From Neobacillus mesonae (GTDB taxonomy: Bacteria; Bacillota; Bacilli; Paenibacillales; Paenibacillaceae), in NCBI GenBank assembly GCA_023715865.1, contig JAMBOW010000001.1, forward strand, positions 310,001 to 374,000: a DNA stretch of 64,000 bases, in the 5' to 3' direction. The translations under genes were made by a program, and so were the position numbers. A model generated the notes under the pieces. The model searched no databases. It was not told where the DNA came from and saw only the letters and a list, made by a program, of their open reading frames with translations. This document shows, piece by piece, positions 1 to 9,189 of this stretch. Positions within the stretch are counted from its first letter, which is position 1, and every line of letters starts with the position of its first letter.

Positions 1-1050
1 GATTCAGATATACATATTGTCCCTATAGGTAATGCCAGCTATGTGAAAGGGTGGAAATTGATTGGTGTCCCTCAGGAAACACGTGTCAAAGAAGCAATGT
101 TATCTATGCAGTTATACTTCGGTATGCTGGCCGGGATTATTACTCTAATCACTTCCATCTTCATCTATGTTATGCTGCGTTCCTACAATTATCGGGTAAA
201 GCGACTATCCAGACATATGCAAAAGGTCGGGAATGAAAAATTTGAGCTGATCAACATGGACGGTGGACAGGATGAGATCGGCCATTTGATTCGCAATTTC
301 AATATGATGACCGCTCAAATAAAGTCACTAATCAACAACGTTTATAAGCTTGAAATTCAGCAGCGAAGCCTGGAGGCTGAACGCATCCGCGCTGAGCTTA
401 ATATGCTGCAAAGCCAGATGAACCCCCACTTTTTATTCAATACACTGAATGCACTCCTTGTGGTTAGTACCAAAAATAATTATGTAGACGTCAAGGGCAT
501 TATTAAGGATCTGTCCAGGCTGCTTCGCCGTCTCCTCAATTGGAAGGACGATGTCGTCACTCTTGAGGAGGAGATGGGTTTTACAATGATGTACCTGGGG
601 ATTGAGAAATTCCGTTTTCGGGATAAATTTGAATACGATATTGATATCACTGATGAGGCAAAGCTTTATAAAATACCCAAAATGAGTATCCAGCAATTAG
701 CGGAGAACGCTTGCAAACATGGTATACAAGCCATTGAGGGTCTTGGCTGCGTGAAGATTAGGGCTGAAATCGTGAGAGAGCATTTGCGTGTTGTCGTATC
801 CGACAATGGCAAGGGTATGGACAAGGAGCGACTGCAAGAGGTTCTGTATCATATGCGAAGCACGGAAGAGAGCGGAGGATATAATATCGGAATGCGTAAT
901 GTATATCGTCGTCTTGAATTGTACTATGACGATAAAGTGACTTTTAGCCTGGTAAGCAGGATCGGGGTGGGGACGGAGGTGTCCTTTGAAATTCCGTTGC
1001 AGCTGTTGGAACGTCACTGTGAAGAAGGAGGCATGAAAGATGGCATTTAA
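1..1050 (+). CDS. YesM-type sensor histidine kinase (5' partial)
   Basis: Membrane sensor kinase that would phosphorylate the response regulator encoded next. The reading frame is open to the first base of the window, so the start and most of the extracellular sensing domain lie outside it; the visible beginning (GWKLIGVP) is the usual end of a Cache-like sensor. A membrane helix follows at 112-180, then a HAMP-type linker, the His_kinase motif with phospho-acceptor His in QMNPHFLFN (about base 427), an N box ENACKH and a G1 box DNGKGMD. The stop overlaps the start of the next gene, so the pair is translationally coupled. It sits directly upstream of a xylooligosaccharide transporter operon, which suggests that it senses xylan breakdown products; the ligand is inferred. 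Confidence 0.93.
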   Translation, partial: DSDIHIVPIGNASYVKGWKLIGVPQETRVKEAMLSMQLYFGMLAGIITLITSIFIYVMLRSYNYRVKRLSRHMQKVGNEKFELINMDGGQDEIGHLIRNFNMMTAQIKSLINNVYKLEIQQRSLEAERIRAELNMLQSQMNPHFLFNTLNALLVVSTKNNYVDVKGIIKDLSRLLRRLLNWKDDVVTLEEEMGFTMMYLGIEKFRFRDKFEYDIDITDEAKLYKIPKMSIQQLAENACKHGIQAIEGLGCVKIRAEIVREHLRVVVSDNGKGMDKERLQEVLYHMRSTEESGGYNIGMRNVYRRLELYYDDKVTFSLVSRIGVGTEVSFEIPLQLLERHCEEGGMKDGI

Positions 1051-2581
1051 AGTGCTGTTAATTGATGATGAGCCCTTGGCGCTCGAGGGCTTACAATTAA
1101 TGATACCCTGGGAGAATCTTGGCTTTGAGGTGTGCGGGGTCTGTACAAATGGAGCCGAAGGTTTGAACCGATTGGAGGAGCTGGGTCCAGATCTTGTCAT
1201 GGTCGATATTCATATGCCGGTTATGGATGGCCTGGAGATGATTGAGGAATGGAGACGCAGAGGCAACCAATCAACCAGGTTTATTATTCTTACAGGATAC
1301 AGCGATTTTTATTATGCTCGAAAAGCACTTAAATTTAAAGTTTCCCAATATTTGCTTAAACCGTTGGATGAGGAACAAGCGAAGCTTGAGATTCGTCAGA
1401 TGGGAAAGGAATTGATCAAGGAGCAGGAGCAGCTTCATATTGGTCAGGTCGCACGGAGAGAGCAGGAGCATTTGCTCATGAAGGAGGCCCTTATGGGCGG
1501 AGAACTGTCCGCAGAAGCAGCTCGTTTAATGGAGTCCTTGTCTCAGTCATCCGGTGCCTGGAATGTGTGCTTGATTCAGGTGGCGGGGGAAGATTATGGG
1601 CGATGGAGTACGATTGCCGCGGAGTTTCTGAACGGTTCGAAAATGATGTACATCATTCGCTTGCATTATAATCTGGTTTCCATCGTGTTTGATGATACAG
1701 ACTCTGCAGCCAAGGGAACCGAAGACACGGTTAGACAGCGGTTAGAGGAATTGGCTCATCGTATAGAGGGCTTTCGTGCATTTATGGCGATTGGAGCAGC
1801 CGAGTCCTCCCTCACGCGTATCAGCCACTCCCGAACAACGGCAGAGAAAGCGCTACTGCATGTATTTTATGATGGGAATACAAAATTGATTATGGATTAT
1901 GAAGCGCTTAAGGATCAAGCTTTTCAATGGTATTACGATCAGGTGCATCTGCTGGAGAGAATACGGGGAGCATTTCAGCTTATTGATCATGCCGCCTACC
2001 AATCTGTTGTGGCGCTTATTGAACAATCCTTCCGGCAGCTGAGGGTTCACCCCGACGAGGCCCGTAAATTCGTGATTTACTTACTCCATGAAATTCGTGC
2101 ATATATGGGTGCCCAACTAGCGGAGGATTCAGGATCCTTAAACCGTCTATTTGAAATCCCGAATTTGGATGAAGTTCTGCTGACCCTTAACGATTTGATC
2201 GGTATGCTGCAATCCTGCGGGCGAGTCTGCTTCGAGCTATTGCTTAAGGAGAACGCCTCTGAAACACATGGAATTGTCCAAGATATTAATGATTATATTC
2301 ATTTGCATTATCGAGAGGGATTGACCATTAAAAAGCTGGCAGAACGATTCTTTCTGCATCCTGCTTATTTAGGCCAACTGCTGATACGTAAAAATGGAAT
2401 CGGTTTTAATGAACTTCTACATAATCTGCGGATTCAGGAAGCTTGTCGGTTACTTCAAATGAATCAGTACAAAAATAGCGAGGTCTCGGAGAAAGTTGGA
2501 TACTCCAGCTACCATCATTTTTTAAAGCAGTTTGAGAAACGGTTAAGCATGTCTCCCAATGAATATAAGAAAAACATTTAG
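1040..2581 (+). CDS. YesN-type response regulator, REC plus AraC HTH
   Basis: DNA-binding partner of the upstream kinase (513 aa). Residues 1-120 form a receiver domain with acidic pair D9/D10, phospho-acceptor D56 in VMVDIHMP and conserved K107 (LLKPLD). The C-terminal 100 or so residues form a two-helix AraC-type DNA-binding domain (IKKLAERFFLHPAYLGQLL and VGYSSYHHFLKQFEKRLSMSPNEYKK). The middle is the poorly conserved YesN linker. The start overlaps the kinase stop by 11 bases and follows GAAGAAGGAGG. It is expected to activate the binding-protein/permease/hydrolase genes that follow, by analogy with Paenibacillus aldouronate-utilisation loci. Confidence 0.93.
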   Translation: MAFKVLLIDDEPLALEGLQLMIPWENLGFEVCGVCTNGAEGLNRLEELGPDLVMVDIHMPVMDGLEMIEEWRRRGNQSTRFIILTGYSDFYYARKALKFKVSQYLLKPLDEEQAKLEIRQMGKELIKEQEQLHIGQVARREQEHLLMKEALMGGELSAEAARLMESLSQSSGAWNVCLIQVAGEDYGRWSTIAAEFLNGSKMMYIIRLHYNLVSIVFDDTDSAAKGTEDTVRQRLEELAHRIEGFRAFMAIGAAESSLTRISHSRTTAEKALLHVFYDGNTKLIMDYEALKDQAFQWYYDQVHLLERIRGAFQLIDHAAYQSVVALIEQSFRQLRVHPDEARKFVIYLLHEIRAYMGAQLAEDSGSLNRLFEIPNLDEVLLTLNDLIGMLQSCGRVCFELLLKENASETHGIVQDINDYIHLHYREGLTIKKLAERFFLHPAYLGQLLIRKNGIGFNELLHNLRIQEACRLLQMNQYKNSEVSEKVGYSSYHHFLKQFEKRLSMSPNEYKKNI

Positions 2582-2662
2582 CCCGGTTCATGTAATTAGA
2601 ATACCTGAACTTTTCTCGGAAAGAGCTTTAATTCGAATATAGTTTCATCGCAGCATGAATTT

Positions 2663-2696
2663 TATAATTAAATTGTTCAATTGAAAGGGCTTACAT
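2663..2696 (+). promoter_or_regulatory. Putative -10 with downstream CcpA cre site
   Basis: TATAAT at 2663-2668 is followed at 2681-2696 by TTGAAAGGGCTTACAT, which differs from the cre consensus WTGNAANCGNWNNCWW at one position (C to G at the eighth base). The cre would lie just downstream of the transcription start, a roadblock position. No good -35 hexamer is visible, which fits a promoter that needs the YesN-type activator. The site is inferred from sequence only. Confidence 0.55.
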
Positions 2697-2726
2697 TTAA
2701 GTCCGAATCAAACTTGGAGGTGCTTT

Positions 2727-4403
2727 ATGGGGGAAAGTAAAAAGAAGTTTTTCCGCAAGGGAGCAACACTGTTGTTGTCACTGAGCGTTGTGCTGGCCGC
2801 TTGTTCTAGCGGTGCAGACGATTCAGGAAGCAGTGGAGAAAAAGGAAGTGACGTGGAGGCTGACAAACCGATAGAAATTTCGGTATTTCTGAACGAGGCC
2901 GGACAGCAGCCAACGGCTGACAACAAGATTTATAAAAAGATAAAAGATGAGCTTGGCGTTTCCTTTAAGTTTGAATTTTTGGCTGGTGACAAAAACCAAA
3001 AATTGGGTGTTATGATTGCTGGCGGAGATTATCCTGACCTTATCTCTGCGGATACCAAACTAACAGCAGCGGGTGCAGTCATTCCACTTGAAGAGTTGAT
3101 CGAGGAGCATGCTCCTAATCTGAAGAAACATTACGAAAAATACTGGAATCAAATGAAGGATCCTAATGACGGACATATTTATTACCTGCCTAACTACGGC
3201 GCGTACAACGGTGAAGTAGCTGATACTTACTACAGCGGACCAGCCTTCTGGATTCAAAAAGAAGTATTAAAAGAATTTGGCTATCCGACACCAAAAACAC
3301 TGGACGAATATTTTGATTTGATCGAGCAATACAAAAAGAAGTATCCGACCATTGACGGACAGCCAACCATTGGCTTTGAAATTCTGAATTACGACTGGAA
3401 GAACTGGGGCTTGCTGAACGCACCACAGCATCTGATCGGTCATCCTAACGATGGCGGCGTTGTAGTAAAAGATGGAATTGCTGAGATCTTTGCAGACAAA
3501 GATTATGCCAAAGATTACTACTCGAAGCTAAACGAGATCAGCGCAAAAGGTCTGCTTGACAAAGAAGCTTTCGCTCAAAACTATGATCAATATATGGCCA
3601 AATTGTCCAGTGGAGCAGTGCTCGGTATGTTTGACCAACACTGGAATTTCGGGAGCGCAGAAGACTCTTTAATTACGCAAAACAAAATCGAGCGCACTTA
3701 TGTAGGCTTCCCGCTCGTTTATGATAGCAGCATCAAAGATTATTATCGTGACCGTGCAGCACTTAACCTTAACAACGGTTTCGGTATTACCGTGAGTGCT
3801 AAAGATCCTGTCAAAATCATTAAAACACTGGATAAGTTGATGGAAGAAGACTGGCAGAAAACCCTCACCTGGGGTATTCAGGACGAGGACTACTACGTCA
3901 ATGAAGAAGGTCGTTTCATGAGAACACAGGAGCAGCGTGATAACGCCGCAGATGCTACTTGGAAGCTGGCTAACAAGGCTGATGCATTTTATGGAACCGC
4001 ACCCAAAATGGAAGGTTACTTCAGCGATGGTAATGCAACATCGGCAAGCAATCAGCCAGAAGAATATCAAGCAGGTCTGAGACCTTTCGACAAGGAAGTA
4101 TTGGATGCTTACGGATTTAACAGTTATGTAGACTTCTTCAGTGCTCCGCCAGAAAATCCGGTTACTTATCCAGCTTGGTCTGTGGATCTTGTTGATGGAT
4201 CCCCAGCCAATATCGCAAGTACAAAGTTAAATGAGTTGTCTACCAAATATTTACCGAGAGCGATTTTGGCTGGAAGTGCCTCTGAATTCGAAAGCATTTG
4301 GAATGAATACGTTTCCGAAATTTCAAAGCTGGATATCCAGGCATATGAAGACCGCATGAATGAAGTTCTGAAGTGGAGAATTGAGAACTGGTCTGTGAAA
4401 TAA
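2727..4403 (+). CDS. Sugar ABC transporter solute-binding lipoprotein (LplA/YtcQ type)
   Basis: Extracellular lipid-anchored receptor of a carbohydrate ABC transporter (558 aa). The signal peptide ends in the lipobox LAAC with acylated C26, followed by a Gly/Ser/Asp-rich linker. The body has the family-1 solute-binding fold signatures of the large (about 550 aa) Paenibacillus LplA-like proteins (EISVFLNE..., GGDYPDLI, two-domain layout, DYYVNEEGRF). RBS TTGGAGG lies 8 bases before the ATG. The permease genes follow after a strong intercistronic hairpin. Clustering with GH10 and two GH43 enzymes points to xylooligosaccharides or aldouronates as substrate; this is inferred. An MsmX-like ATPase encoded elsewhere would be needed. 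Confidence 0.93.
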   Translation: MGESKKKFFRKGATLLLSLSVVLAACSSGADDSGSSGEKGSDVEADKPIEISVFLNEAGQQPTADNKIYKKIKDELGVSFKFEFLAGDKNQKLGVMIAGGDYPDLISADTKLTAAGAVIPLEELIEEHAPNLKKHYEKYWNQMKDPNDGHIYYLPNYGAYNGEVADTYYSGPAFWIQKEVLKEFGYPTPKTLDEYFDLIEQYKKKYPTIDGQPTIGFEILNYDWKNWGLLNAPQHLIGHPNDGGVVVKDGIAEIFADKDYAKDYYSKLNEISAKGLLDKEAFAQNYDQYMAKLSSGAVLGMFDQHWNFGSAEDSLITQNKIERTYVGFPLVYDSSIKDYYRDRAALNLNNGFGITVSAKDPVKIIKTLDKLMEEDWQKTLTWGIQDEDYYVNEEGRFMRTQEQRDNAADATWKLANKADAFYGTAPKMEGYFSDGNATSASNQPEEYQAGLRPFDKEVLDAYGFNSYVDFFSAPPENPVTYPAWSVDLVDGSPANIASTKLNELSTKYLPRAILAGSASEFESIWNEYVSEISKLDIQAYEDRMNEVLKWRIENWSVK

Positions 4404-4413
4404 AGCAATGATG

Positions 4414-4448
4414 AAATCAGGAAGGAAGCGTTTCTTCCTTCCTGATTT
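4414..4448 (+). terminator. Perfect 15-bp hairpin between binding-protein and permease genes
   Basis: Arms 4414-4428 and 4434-4448 are fully complementary (AAATCAGGAAGGAAG / CTTCCTTCCTGATTT) with a 5-base loop. Only a weak T-rich tail follows. In binding-protein transporter operons such hairpins usually act as a partial terminator or protect the 3' end of the abundant binding-protein message, so an attenuating or stabilising role is more likely than a full stop. Confidence 0.75.
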
Positions 4449-4540
4449 AAATTGCTATTGTACATGATTTGTAATCATACATGAAATGATAATCTGTCGT
4501 ATTTCGTTCGAATATAAAGATGGATAGGGAGCTTGATATT

Positions 4541-5506
4541 ATGGAGGAAATTGTAGCGGGATCCAATCCGCACAACCCGAAGAAAAAACGGAAAATAAGG
4601 CAGATTACCTGGCAGAACATCAAAGCACAAAGACAGCTCATATGGATGTCTGTTCCTCTGCTTGCATACATTATTACCTTTGCTTATGTGCCAATCTGGG
4701 GATGGACAATGGCCTTTCAGGATTATAAGCCTGCACGAAGCTTCTCTGAGCAGACCTGGGTAGGATTTAAGCATTTTGAATTCTTGTTTACGGATGACAA
4801 TTTTATACGCGTGCTTCGAAATACGCTCGCCATGAGTATTATTAACCTGATTTTAGGCTTTGTTACTGCCATTATTCTGGCACTCCTTCTCAATGAGATC
4901 AAGAAGGTGATGTGGAAGCGGACGGTCCAAACCATCTCTTATCTTCCCCATTTCTTATCATGGATTATCGTTACGGGTATCGTGGCGACATCGCTCGCTT
5001 CTGACGGTATTGTGAACGATATTCTAATGAGGTTGAATTTAATAAATGAGCCTATACTCTGGCTGACCGAAGGAAAGTATTTCTGGGGGGTCGTTGCGGG
5101 TTCACATATCTGGAAAGAAGTCGGCTGGAACACGATTATTTATTTGGCGGCTATTGCTTCCATCGATCCTGCGTTGTATGAAGCATCTGACATTGATGGA
5201 GCAAATCGTTACCAAAAAATGTGGAATATCACCTTGCCAGCCATTAAGCCTACAATTGTCATCCTGCTGATTATGCAGACTGGACATATTCTTGAAGCAG
5301 GCTTCGAGGTTCAGTACTTGCTAGGAAATGGTTTGGTTGTTGACTGGTCAGAAACCATTGACATCTTCGTACTCAAGTACGGAATTGCGCAGGGCAACTA
5401 TTCACTCGCCACTGCTGGAGGAATATTTAAGACCGTAGTCAGCATTACAATCCTGCTCTTAGCGAATTGGACTGCCAAGCGGCTCGGGGAAGAGAGGCTC
5501 TTATAA
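4541..5506 (+). CDS. Sugar ABC transporter permease (LplB type)
   Basis: Inner-membrane subunit of the carbohydrate importer (321 aa from this start). Six hydrophobic segments; the first, LLAYIITFAYVPIWGWTMAF, and the ATPase-docking loop EASDIDGANRYQKMWNITLP (EAA motif) are typical of the MalF/LplB class. An in-frame ATG at 4520 has no ribosome site, whereas the ATG at 4541 is preceded by AGGGAG with 9-base spacing, so the later start is preferred. It is followed by its partner permease with a one-base overlap. Confidence 0.92.
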   Translation: MEEIVAGSNPHNPKKKRKIRQITWQNIKAQRQLIWMSVPLLAYIITFAYVPIWGWTMAFQDYKPARSFSEQTWVGFKHFEFLFTDDNFIRVLRNTLAMSIINLILGFVTAIILALLLNEIKKVMWKRTVQTISYLPHFLSWIIVTGIVATSLASDGIVNDILMRLNLINEPILWLTEGKYFWGVVAGSHIWKEVGWNTIIYLAAIASIDPALYEASDIDGANRYQKMWNITLPAIKPTIVILLIMQTGHILEAGFEVQYLLGNGLVVDWSETIDIFVLKYGIAQGNYSLATAGGIFKTVVSITILLLANWTAKRLGEERLL

Positions 5507-6459
5507 TGATGAAAAAAACACCGTTATCGGGTTCAGGAAATACAGCATCACTAGCTGAACGTCGTCCGGGCAGCAGGGGTATCGAACCGCTCCTGTTCAA
5601 TACGTTTAACACCATCTTTATGATTATGCTGGTTATGGTGACCCTGTACCCTTTCTTAAATACGATTGTTGTTTCGTTTAATGCAGGAAATGACACGATT
5701 CGTGGTGGATTATATTTATGGCCCCGCGAGTTCACCCTGCAGAATTATCATGCGGTATTTGCGTCAGGTACCATTTATAACGCGTTTTTTGTTTCTGTTG
5801 CGCGTACAGTTCTTTCCACGGTTCTTAATATTTTCTTAACCTCTATGCTCGCTTACACCCTGAGTCGGCGGGAGTATATCTTCCGCAAGCAGATTACGAC
5901 GATCTTTGTAATGACCATGTATTTCAATGCAGGACTTATTCCAGGATATTTCCTAATTAAGGACCTGGGCTTAATTAATTCCTTCTGGGTTTATGTCCTA
6001 CCATCCATGATCAGTGCGTTCAATTTGATCGTTATTCGTACTTATATTTACACCATTCCTGAGAGCTTGATTGAATCAGCCAAGATTGATGGTGCAGGTG
6101 AATTTAAGATTTTCTGGAGTATTATTTTTCCACTATGTAAACCGGTACTTGCGACTATTGCACTGTTCGTCGCCGTAGGTGCGTGGAATTCGTGGTTTGA
6201 TGCATTCCTGTACACGTCTTCACGTCAAGAACTGAGCACGCTGCAATACGAATTAATGAAACTCTTATCCTCCAGTATGAATGCGAACAGTAATCCTTCC
6301 GTAGCTAATGGTATTGGCGCGGAGCTTACAACGCAGGTAACTCCAATCTCTATTCGTGCAGCCGTGACCATTGTTGCTTCAGTACCGATTCTGTTCGTAT
6401 ACCCGTTCATGCAAAAATACTTTGTCGTTGGACTAAATGTAGGGAGTGTGAAGGAATAG
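5506..6459 (+). CDS. Sugar ABC transporter permease (YtcP/LplC type)
   Basis: Second membrane subunit of the importer (317 aa). Membrane segments begin at TIFMIMLVMVTLYPFLNTIVVSF; the EAA loop is ESAKIDGAGEFKIFWSIIFPL, and the C-terminus VGLNVGSVKE is typical of the family. The start codon at 5506 shares its first base with the stop of the preceding permease and has AGAGAGG upstream. The stop is immediately followed by the ATG of the GH43 gene, showing one transcription unit that carries uptake and intracellular hydrolysis. Confidence 0.92.
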   Translation: MMKKTPLSGSGNTASLAERRPGSRGIEPLLFNTFNTIFMIMLVMVTLYPFLNTIVVSFNAGNDTIRGGLYLWPREFTLQNYHAVFASGTIYNAFFVSVARTVLSTVLNIFLTSMLAYTLSRREYIFRKQITTIFVMTMYFNAGLIPGYFLIKDLGLINSFWVYVLPSMISAFNLIVIRTYIYTIPESLIESAKIDGAGEFKIFWSIIFPLCKPVLATIALFVAVGAWNSWFDAFLYTSSRQELSTLQYELMKLLSSSMNANSNPSVANGIGAELTTQVTPISIRAAVTIVASVPILFVYPFMQKYFVVGLNVGSVKE

Positions 6460-8016
6460 ATGCAACAGCTTCAATCACATACAATCCGTTATGCCAATCC
6501 AATTCTCCCCGGGTTCTACCCAGATCCGAGTATCGTGAAGGCAGAAGAGTTTTTTTACCTCATTTGCAGTTCATTTGAGTATTTTCCCGGTGTGCCGATT
6601 TTTCGGAGCCGGGATATGATTCACTGGCAGCAGATTGGGAACGTACTGGATCGAGTCAGCCAGCTTGACCTGACCGACCAGAAGAGCTCGGACGGAATCT
6701 ATGCTCCTGCGCTGCGTTATCATGAAGGTAAATTTTATATGATTACGACAGATGTAAGAGGGATCGGCAACTTTTACGTTACCGCCACCAATCCTGCGGG
6801 ACCTTGGTCTGATCCCATTCGAATTCCTTATGGAGGAATTGACCCCTCTTTGTTTTTTGACGAGGATGGCAAAGTCTATGTTACGGCCCAGCAAGGTGCG
6901 GATTACGATTCTCATGCAATTCAGTACGAGATCAATATTGAGACCGGAGAGGCGCTTACTGAACCCCAAGTTGTCTGGTACGGAGATGGTGGACCATGGA
7001 CGGAAGGGCCGCATTTGTACAAAATCAATGGCTTGTATTATATGATGTCTGCTTCGGGTGGAACGGCCAAGGAGCATCGCGAAATCATTGGAAGAAGCGA
7101 CAACCCTTATGGTCCATTTGAACGCTATCCGGAGCCCATTCTGACCCACCGCAATTTGGACCATCCTATTCAATATCTGGGACATGCTGACCTTGTGGAA
7201 GATCATCAAGGTGACTGGTGGGCTGTATTTCTTGGTGTTCGTTTGACTGAGGACGGATACAGTGTACTTGGACGGGAAACATTCCTTGCACCGGTCATCT
7301 GGAACGATGGCTGGCCGCATATTGACAATAACGAAGGAACGGTAAGCCTGGACATGATCGTTGAGCGCACGCCGATGTCTATGCCTTCAACATCAGAGGG
7401 CCATACAGCAAATGTACAGGCTCGAGAAGACTTTAATGAGGAGCTTGGGCCACACTGGATGTTCGTGCGTAATCCGTCAGCAGGGAAGAGTTCTCTTACA
7501 GAAAAGCCAGGTTTCCTGACCATGTATGGTCAAGATGCGAGCCTCAGCGATATTGGTCAGATTACTTTTGTTGGACGGAGGCAGCAGCATGTGGCGGCCA
7601 GTTTTAGAACCTCCATCACATTCGCTCCAGTCACGGATGATGAAGAGGCTGGACTGTGCATTCGCCGGGATGAGGATGCACACTATGAGCTCGGCATAAG
7701 ACAATCGGAAGGTCGCAAAGTGATCTTTGCCCGATTGACAGTACGAGGAGAGTCCGAAATTGTACACGAGAGCGATACTGAAGCAGAAGAGCTAATACTT
7801 CAGATCAAATCTACAGAGACGGAATACGAATTGTCATGTTCAGAAGATGGAGTGAACTGGATGATATTAGGTTCAGGCTCTGCACGTGCAATATCCCCTG
7901 AGGATTTTGTGCACAAGATGTGTTTCACTGGGGCGGTAGTTGGACTATACGCCACCGGTAATGGCCAAGCAAGCCGTACGCCTGCACACTTTGACTGGTT
8001 CGAATACGAGTCCTAA
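6460..8016 (+). CDS. GH43 beta-xylosidase / alpha-L-arabinofuranosidase, intracellular
   Basis: Glycoside hydrolase family 43 enzyme (518 aa) expected to remove xylose or arabinose from imported xylooligosaccharides in the cytoplasm; no signal peptide. The N-terminal five-bladed propeller has NPILPGFYPDPSI with general-base D22, D128 in GGIDPSLFFDEDG and general-acid E182 in WTEGPHLYK. After about residue 325 comes the concanavalin-like C-terminal domain of XynB-type beta-xylosidases. The ATG abuts the stop of the upstream permease. Beta-xylosidase is the favoured activity from the two-domain layout and context, but arabinofuranosidase activity cannot be excluded. Confidence 0.92.
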   Translation: MQQLQSHTIRYANPILPGFYPDPSIVKAEEFFYLICSSFEYFPGVPIFRSRDMIHWQQIGNVLDRVSQLDLTDQKSSDGIYAPALRYHEGKFYMITTDVRGIGNFYVTATNPAGPWSDPIRIPYGGIDPSLFFDEDGKVYVTAQQGADYDSHAIQYEINIETGEALTEPQVVWYGDGGPWTEGPHLYKINGLYYMMSASGGTAKEHREIIGRSDNPYGPFERYPEPILTHRNLDHPIQYLGHADLVEDHQGDWWAVFLGVRLTEDGYSVLGRETFLAPVIWNDGWPHIDNNEGTVSLDMIVERTPMSMPSTSEGHTANVQAREDFNEELGPHWMFVRNPSAGKSSLTEKPGFLTMYGQDASLSDIGQITFVGRRQQHVAASFRTSITFAPVTDDEEAGLCIRRDEDAHYELGIRQSEGRKVIFARLTVRGESEIVHESDTEAEELILQIKSTETEYELSCSEDGVNWMILGSGSARAISPEDFVHKMCFTGAVVGLYATGNGQASRTPAHFDWFEYES

Positions 8017-8081
8017 CTCACGGGCATTCGGATTGATGAGCTAATGTGATGACTTCATTCGGCAACAAGAGGAGGGTAACA

Positions 8082-9101
8082 ATGAATCCTAATCGAGAAG
8101 AGGCTCCGCTCAAGGCATTATTTAAGGATGCTTTCCACATTGGAGCCGCAGTGAATCCGAGAACGATAGAGAGCCAGCGTTCATTGCTGGCATATCATTT
8201 TAACAGCTTGACGGCAGAGAATGAAATGAAATTCTCCAGCGTGCATCCGCAGGAGGATCTGTACACCTTCGAGAACGCAGACGCCATAGCTGCATTTGCC
8301 AGAGAACAATGTATGGCACTGCGTGGCCATACATTAGTCTGGCATAACCAGACAACAGATTGGCTGTTCGAGAATGAATCAGGCGGTCTGGTGGAGCGAG
8401 ATGTCTTGTTGGCACGGCTTCGCTCGCATATTCAGACTGTAGTAGGGAGATATAAGGACGTCGTCTATTGTTGGGATGTCGTTAATGAAGTCATATCAGA
8501 TGATAACGATGAAAGCGCATATTTGAGGCCATCTAAATGGCTCGATATCGCCGGAGAGAGCTTTATAGCCAAAGCGTTTGAATTCGCTCATGAAGCAGAT
8601 CCACAAGCTCTCTTATTCTATAACGACTACAACGAGTCCAATCCACATAAGCGGGAGCGCATCTATCGACTCGTTCGCTCACTGCTGGATCAAGGTGTTC
8701 CGATTCATGGGGTCGGTTTGCAGGCGCATTGGAATTTATACGATCCGTCTCTGGACTTAATACGTTCCGCGATTGAGCGATATGCACAGCTTGGGCTGCA
8801 GCTCCAGCTTACCGAACTGGATGTGTCGGTATTTCGCTTCGATGACAGACGTACGGATCTAGTTCGTCCTACGAAGGACATGTTAGAATTGCAGGCTGAA
8901 AGATATGAATCTATTTTCCGCTTGCTTCACGAGTATCGTGAACATATCACCGCCGTCACCTTCTGGGGGGCAGCTGATGATTACACCTGGCTGGATGATT
9001 TCCCTGTCCGGGGACGGAAGAACTGGCCGTTCTTGTTCGATGAGAAGCAGTGTCCCAAAGAAGCCTATCAGCGTGTTGCACAAATAGCGGCGCTCAAGTA
9101 A
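8082..9101 (+). CDS. GH10 endo-1,4-beta-xylanase, intracellular
   Basis: Family 10 xylanase of 339 aa with only the catalytic barrel: no signal peptide and no carbohydrate-binding module. Family signatures are HTLVWHNQ (from residue 83), WDVVNE with acid/base E136, and LQLTELDVS with nucleophile E245. It most likely trims imported (methylglucurono-)xylooligosaccharides in the cytoplasm, like XynA2 of Paenibacillus aldouronate clusters. Longer in-frame starts exist upstream (from 8046), but AGGAGGG 5 bases before the ATG at 8082 decides the start. No GH67 alpha-glucuronidase, the usual partner of such enzymes, is present in the window. Confidence 0.95.
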   Translation: MNPNREEAPLKALFKDAFHIGAAVNPRTIESQRSLLAYHFNSLTAENEMKFSSVHPQEDLYTFENADAIAAFAREQCMALRGHTLVWHNQTTDWLFENESGGLVERDVLLARLRSHIQTVVGRYKDVVYCWDVVNEVISDDNDESAYLRPSKWLDIAGESFIAKAFEFAHEADPQALLFYNDYNESNPHKRERIYRLVRSLLDQGVPIHGVGLQAHWNLYDPSLDLIRSAIERYAQLGLQLQLTELDVSVFRFDDRRTDLVRPTKDMLELQAERYESIFRLLHEYREHITAVTFWGAADDYTWLDDFPVRGRKNWPFLFDEKQCPKEAYQRVAQIAALK

Positions 9102-9189
9102 GTACATGAGTTGTTGTAGTATTATGAATCTGTTAAACATCAATCCTTGATATGAGCATGATCATATATTAATTGGAAGGAGTCATGGG

